64,000 nt of DNA. It comes from Protopterus annectens. Its lineage: Eukaryota > Chordata > Ceratodontiformes > Protopteridae. Positions within the stretch are counted from its first letter, which is position 1. Each line of letters opens with the position of its first letter. A program made the translations under genes and the position numbers. The stretch lies in NCBI RefSeq assembly GCF_019279795.1, contig NC_056732.1, positions 1,077,681,083-1,077,745,082 of the forward strand. Direction: 5' to 3'. Positions 58,624-64,000 of the stretch are shown here, one piece after another. The notes under the pieces are model-generated. The model had not been told where the DNA came from and made no database searches. It worked only from the letters and a program-made list of their open reading frames with translations.

Positions 58624-58819
58624 TGGAAATACTGGGCAGACCTGACTGGGCAGTGCATTTGGGATAGAAGAGCTAGGGAGATGGGAATGTTTAAGGCAAT
58701 ATTGGTAGTATTTGGACTAACTTTAACTTGGGGTACAGCAAAGATGAGGTAGGTCATGCATTTGTTCTTATCTGTTGTTTTGGATGAGCAAAAATAAGCA
58801 GTTGGTGGGAGGTTGGAGA

Positions 58820-58870
58820 GAAATTGGCTGGACTTAAAATGGCCTGCAAGAACAGCGAACCTATTACTTA

Positions 58871-58872
<2 letters not shown>
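58820..58872 (+). mobile_element. CR1-type 3' end fragment
   Basis: The segment GAAATTGGCTGGACTTAAAA...TTACTTACCTAT matches the 3' end of the CR1 copy at 55.4 kb and the tail of the SINE at 20.7 kb. It is either the very 3' end of a LINE or the tail of a SINE. Confidence 0.65.

Positions 58873-58910
<38 letters not shown>
58872..58910. repeat. (TA)n microsatellite
   Basis: About 38 bases of TA directly after the CR1-type tail, probably grown from the LINE's terminal A/T-rich repeat. Confidence 0.95.
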
Positions 58911-58912
<2 letters not shown>

Positions 58913-59344
58913 CATAGTATTTTGGGAAGGATGTGTGTGTGTTTTTTTAATTCACTAAAACAAATCATGTTCTATTAAGAAAAGCTGTAGAGAAGTTCTT
59001 AGTTTGTTTTGTATTTATTGAAAGAAATACGAACATTCATATAGTAGGGTGTGTTACAGTTCTAAACCGGTGGCCCGACAGAGAGAATCAATAAAGAATA
59101 GCCCCAAAGGGAGGACAAAGTGCATAAATAAAGATCAGTATGGTGCAGACAGTGCCGAACTACTTGGGTGTAGTTTAATCATATCAGTATCATCTCTGTG
59201 AAATGTCGCATGAATGTGTCAGCAGTTTTTGGGGCGATCTGTATCTGAAAGTTGTTCTGCGTTTTTGCCACCCTTTGCCACAATCACCTAACATTGCTAA
59301 TATTTACACTTCCTCTTTTATAAAGTGTCCATTTCTACTTCATT

Positions 59345-59660
59345 TTTTTAGGCTAATGTATTCTAGCCAGTATTAATGCTATGTATATTAAACTTTGACT
59401 TCTCCAGAGAAGTTTTCATTAAAGTATATTTAGGAGGGACATCATTGACATTTATTTGATGCATAATGCTGTCACCTGGTGGTACTCATAATTTAATAGT
59501 TTCTAGCCCTTATTAATACAATGTATATTAAACATTGCCTTCCCATATGATTGTTTAATTGAAGAACTTTTCTGAAGGGACATCTTTTTCCTTTCAGCTT
59601 CATTCACACTTATTTATGGGCATTATGATGCCACCTAGTGGTAGCCATAATTTACATGCC
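59345..59660. repeat. Diverged ~158-bp tandem duplication with CTCF-like motifs
   Basis: Two units (about 59345-59503 and 59504-59660) share AATGTATATTAAAC..., GGGACATC and the end ...CACCT(A/G)GTGGTA(G/C)...CATAATTTA. On the minus strand the shared core reads CCACTAGGTGGCA (59629-59641) and CCACCAGGTGACA (59470-59482), close to the CTCF core CCASYAGRKGGCR. Confidence 0.7.
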
Positions 59661-62600
59661 CTCATGATTTGTAGTTCACTGTGTCTGCTGTTGTGAATTG
59701 TTATTTGAGTTTACTGTTACTGTTCTGAATACCCAGGAAGAAATTCTGTATTAAGATGCTTCTTTTTAAGATGTCTGAAAATATTTGAAATGTAAGTGGG
59801 CTATTTATATTTTCACACAGCAGACTCTGCACTTGTGATACATTCTGTAGATCCCATAAGACTGATCTTTTTACATGTACAGTCTGACAGACAGAGGGCC
59901 AAAATTAGTGACAAGTACTAAATAAGGAATGTTTACAACATACTAAAGTGACTAAAAAGTAGTTTTATTTTTAGATGCCCTGTAGCTAACCTTTGTATGG
60001 GTAGGATTTTACCCAAACTAATAAAATCAAAACCAACATAACTGATGTCTGTAGAAATATGGGATATCAAGTACAAATCATACTAATTGATAACATAACT
60101 GTATGCAACTTTTTATTCTGATCTTTTATCTGTCAAAGAGAATAACTGTAGCTTCTGACAGATTTTTATCTTTGTAAACTTACCAGAAGAAAAATGCAGT
60201 ACGAAAAACTTCACTTCAGCAATATGAGAAGGTGGACAGAACAGGTGGAGACCAAAGTGCTCACTTGCTTCCCTCATCATTAAGTTGCTTAGAAGAATCA
60301 GCATTTCTTGTGACAGTCTGAATCAGGGTTATGACTAGGAGGAAAGGCCTCCCTCTCTCACACGCACACGCAAGAAAATACAACCAGCTGTTTCAAAAGA
60401 TTCCAAAACCACCCTCCAGATTTATTTTTGGCACAGAGTTATGCAAGTTAAAGTTGTATTAGCATTTCGAAACTGACATTCTGAGAATATAAAGATGGCC
60501 AGAAATGTGCAGTTACTGTAAATGTATGAAAGGTATTTAGCACATAGGCACTCTACGCATAACTGCATATGAATATTACTTTAAGAAGGGTGTGCGATTA
60601 ATTTTAGATGCCAGAGTGAAGCATGTGTCTGAAATGTATTAGGAAATCAAGCACAGAGACTAGGCTGTAATACGGTACTAGATGAATGTTTTGATGTAAT
60701 GGAAGAACTTCTTTGTGAGCAATACAGTGTAGCCACAGGAATACGTAATGTCAAGCTCCGATATCTGATGTGACCTTAGTACTACACTAACCATATTTTA
60801 AAACAGGACTTCTGATGCATGAAGTAGAGTTTTAATACTGTTTATGGCTCAGTAGTTCATATTGTTTAATCTTCAAAAACTGCAAATAAAAAATGAAAGA
60901 AATTGGCTTACAGTCCTTAAAGAGCAATTAATGCAAGAAACTAATCACGTCCTACATGAAACACAAACGAGAAATGTGTTTGATTTGAAGAAGCATGCTG
61001 TAGACATTTGAATTACGTTAACAGTAACAGACTGTTTATAGGAATTATCAGCTGATGTTATACTGCACACCTGCTCAATTTGCTGAATTAAAAAGTGAAA
61101 TGAAGTCTGTTTTTTTTAAATACGTTTGGATATTTTTGGCATACACTGAAAATTTGTCACACAAATTTGCGTTACCACTTTTTGTCATACTACTCACAGT
61201 GTCATACAGATCAGAAGGCCTTGTACTTTTAAATACCATGGCCTTAAGATAGCCACGTCTTTTTCTGCTCACTTGCACAACTTGCAGGACAACCTGGAAA
61301 AACAGTTAGCCTTTGATTTTGCAAGCAGACTATTCACTCAGAAAGCTCATACAAATCAAGACAAATGAATTTTTCTGTGTATATTAAGTTGGCAGTTTGT
61401 GAATCTCTGTATGCAATTGTTGTACTGTGCTATAAGATTATCTGCAGCTTTTCTCAGGACTGCACTCAAAATTACCAATGATGTCCCATTGGATACTTTG
61501 TGCTAAAGAAAAAACAAATATATAAATAAATCCTTTTATCACCAAGCAGTTACCTTTCAGTAAAATACTTTCATAAAATAAGCTGGTGCTTCACTGCAGT
61601 CAGCTGACAGCCGTTTACCATCAGAAAAAGTAGAAACTGATTTTGTAGAGGACTTGTATAAAGTGTACATTCCTGAACAAGAGAACATGCTTTCTCTGCC
61701 ATTCGCTGCATTGAGAGCTTTATGTGTACACAATAAACAGTAATATGAGTGGAAATGCTTGACTTGTACATTTTCTGCAGGGCACTAAGTATTTTTTCCT
61801 CTCATGGAATCAACCTTTGTGGCAGTGTACTGGTATTTGATCCAGCTTTCTTCTCACATAGCATTTTAGTTGGTGTTGTGATCAACCTTTTTCTCCCAGC
61901 CCCCTTGTTTTCAGAAGTGGTGGATATGTGACATCAGGGGCTGACACTTCATCCAGTACACATGACCCTACACTATTCTCTTATGTTGTGCCTATTTTTG
62001 TATTCTGAACACAGTCTATTTTCCCTGAGGTGAATGTGTTACAATCTAAGCAACATGAACACGAAGCATGTTTGAACTGTGCTACATTTATGATGCAATA
62101 GATTGCCTAATGTTTACCCATTTTTCATTTGCAGTTTTTCATCAGATAATAAGTGTGTAATTTATGATCTAAAGAAAGGAGAATGTTAACTTACAGTTTT
62201 TTTACTTAGTTCCATTTTTTTTTTTTTTTTTTGGAGGGGGGTACCGTTTGCTGCTAATAAACATTCTAACAGCTCTCAAGGAAAATGGATACCCATTGAT
62301 GCACCTGATATACAAGGCAGCACCTTCACTATATTACTGTCATATGGGTAGTATAGAAATTGTGGAAACAATACATGCAGAATAATGTACAGGAGGAGGA
62401 GGAGTGAGTTGTAAGAGAAGGCATGACATTTATGCAATGTTGGACTGATAATAGTTACAAAGAATGAGAAGATATGTGATTTATAATGTATGTAAATGGA
62501 AAATGTTAATATGTTTTTTTTTCTTTTCTGTTAATGTACGTTTGCCTATGTCTTAAGTGATAATTTAATAAAGGTGTTTAAAAAAGAAAAAGTGTACAAG

Positions 62601-63100
62601 AGGAAGAACTGGAAATGTAGGAATCTGCTAAGCTGTACTGGTTGGTTTGCTCAAAGTACACAAATACCATAGGAATTTCTTTCTGCAGTGCTCCTGTTCA
62701 TTATTCAGACAACTTTGTCATGAACAGTGAAAAAATTCTATTACATGTCTTTTTAGTGGAAACCATTCATACCATATTAAATTAGTTAATTAGTTTACAG
62801 GTCACAATTTTCAAGTTCAGAAGATGGCATGAAACTGGAAATTTAGTTGCACAAACGAAGTAGTAGATAACGTTTAGAAGCATGAAAGGGAAAAAGCAGT
62901 ATAAAGCGGATGACACATATTTTGTCATATCACATTACTTCCCACAGACAAGTAAATTCAGATGGTTTTAGTCCATATAAAGACATTGTATACAATTACT
63001 TTTTTGTAGTGTATCAGTTTTCCCCCATCCATGGTCATCTGTCCTGATTTCCTGAAATTGCCTATTCAGCCACTTTTTTGTTCACCGTATTTATCTGTCT
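59661..63100. other. Unassigned intergenic DNA
   Basis: No exon, RNA gene or transposon was recognised. It has a poly-T run (62211-62232), a possible poly(A) signal (AATAAA near 62567) and short open frames (61055-61252 and 61075-61278 overlap on opposite strands) without known domains. The apparent lack of repeats over 3.4 kb is unusual for this window, and a distal exon or noncoding RNA cannot be ruled out. Confidence 0.5.
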
Positions 63101-63104
63101 CAGA

Positions 63105-63365
63105 AGCACGGCCAGCCTTAGGCATAGGCGAACTAGGCGACCGCATAGGGAGCCGTAAAAGCCGGCATCATAAAGGGTGCAAATTAAGTGAGTTAGCGAG
63201 CTTTAATTCTCTTCACTTTTCAGCTGTAGCATTGCGCCCTCCCCCAATTCCGTAATTAAAAGCACAATTCATCCACCAAGCATGGGCGCCGGAACCATAG
63301 AGCGAGGGGAGGGGGGAGGGAGTGAGTGAGCGAGCACCCCCCCCACCACTTTTACAGCAGTAAGA
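63105..63365. mobile_element. Possible GC-rich non-autonomous DNA transposon pieces
   Basis: The segment has CCTTAGGCATAGGCGAACTA and GGCGACCGCATAGGGAG, a pattern I associate with ends of hAT-like non-autonomous repeats in fishes and frogs. A second block follows: GGGCGCCGGAACC and G-rich then C-rich runs (63300-63350). Base composition is far from the AT-rich surroundings. Limits and family are not established. Confidence 0.35.
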
Positions 63366-63420
63366 CCTATAGGATCCATGCGTGCATTGCACGCTAACAT
63401 TCAAACACAAAAGTGTGCAG

Positions 63421-63535
63421 AAAGGAAGCTCCGTTTTATGCAGGCTGAGGTGTTCATGTACTAGAAGGAAGCTTCGTTTTTATGCAGGCTGCGGTGGTCT
63501 GGAAGGAAGCTCTGTTTTTATGCAGGCTGAGGGTA
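63421..63535. repeat. Three copies of a ~30-bp motif
   Basis: AAGGAAGCTCCGTTTTATGC and close variants followed by AGGCTG occur near 63422, 63467 and 63503, separated by unequal spacers. Confidence 0.85.
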
Positions 63536-63708
63536 AGGAGTGTGTGTATGTGAGGTTCCGTTTTGTTATGCTGTGTGTGTGATATGCAGCCAAGACAAGT
63601 TGGTTTAAGTTTACCAAGTAGCTTTTTTATGGTGTGGGCTTGTGTGTACCTCTGTGTGTTGCTTTGTGAGAGAGTCATTGTATGCATGTGCTGCTGTGCT
63701 AGATGTGT

Positions 63709-63779
63709 GTGTGTGTGCATAACTTAAACTAGTGTGTGTGCATAACTTAAACTAGTGTGTGTGCATAACTTAAACTAGT
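63709..63779. repeat. 23-bp tandem repeat, 3 copies
   Basis: The unit GTGTGTGCATAACTTAAACT plus AGT is repeated perfectly three times with period 23. Confidence 0.95.
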
Positions 63780-63862
63780 GGTTTTGCTCACTTCTGTATA
63801 GGAGAGAAAAGTGCATGTGTGTGTTGTATGAGAGCAGAGTAGGAGTGTGTGGAATTTAAAGA

Positions 63863-63864
<2 letters not shown>

Positions 63865-63955
<91 letters not shown>
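63865..63955. repeat. (GT)n microsatellite
   Basis: About 90 uninterrupted bases of GT. Confidence 0.97.
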
Positions 63956-63956
<1 letters not shown>

Positions 63957-64000
63957 ATACCATAAATATGTGGGATAAAGGACAAAAGTATATGTAAACT

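Overview
The window is AT-rich vertebrate nuclear DNA: long introns and intergenic DNA, no operons, CA/TA microsatellites and a dense load of nested retrotransposons. Together, CR1-type LINEs with an SGNH-esterase ORF1, a DIRS1-like element, a Tc1 transposon, V-SINE-like repeats with a ...GTGGCGACCCC... tail and a gamma/epsilon-type endogenous retrovirus point to a fish or amphibian, probably one with an expanded genome. The species cannot be fixed from the sequence alone.

Host gene. One host gene is recognisable: the last coding exon of a junctophilin, best match JPH1, on the + strand (9232-9327; stop 9310-9312). It encodes the C-terminal membrane anchor that holds junctophilin in the sarcoplasmic reticulum. 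Bases 1-9231 are then its last coding-region intron, holding a V-SINE and an old LINE. A strong splice donor 15 bases after the stop, a strong acceptor at 10750 and poly(A) signals at 12278 and 12416 suggest an intron in the 3' UTR and a final UTR exon of about 1.5 kb. Downstream of about 12.4 kb no host exon was found.

Transposon-rich intergenic part. 12.4-20 kb is mostly unassigned with scattered SINEs. 20.1-22.2 kb is a Tc1 transposon carrying two SINEs and cut at its right end by a DIRS1-like element (22.2-28.1 kb). A 158-bp x3 tandem repeat follows (28.4-28.9 kb), then a minus-strand LINE relic (29.6-30.6 kb). 31-38.7 kb is one old L2-like LINE split by a CR1 LINE (32.4-35.2 kb) and by another LINE (36.7-38.3 kb).

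The 39.8-55.4 kb block is a three-layer nest. An old CR1 fragment was split by an endogenous retrovirus (40317-54748, minus strand, two ~720-bp LTRs, 4-bp target duplication, tRNA-His-type primer site). That retrovirus was in turn split by a nearly full-length CR1 LINE (45739-52617, minus strand). The CR1 LINE has an ORF1, an ORF2 and a 3-kb 5' region made largely of two tandem monomer families (152 bp and ~303 bp); this is the most unusual structure in the window.

55.4-64 kb holds two foldback/MITE-like elements (55611-55873 and 58312-58623, the latter with a perfect 9-bp target duplication), LINE relics, a 30-bp x8 minisatellite, a duplicated CTCF-like motif, a long unassigned stretch and a repeat-rich right end with a (GT)n tract.
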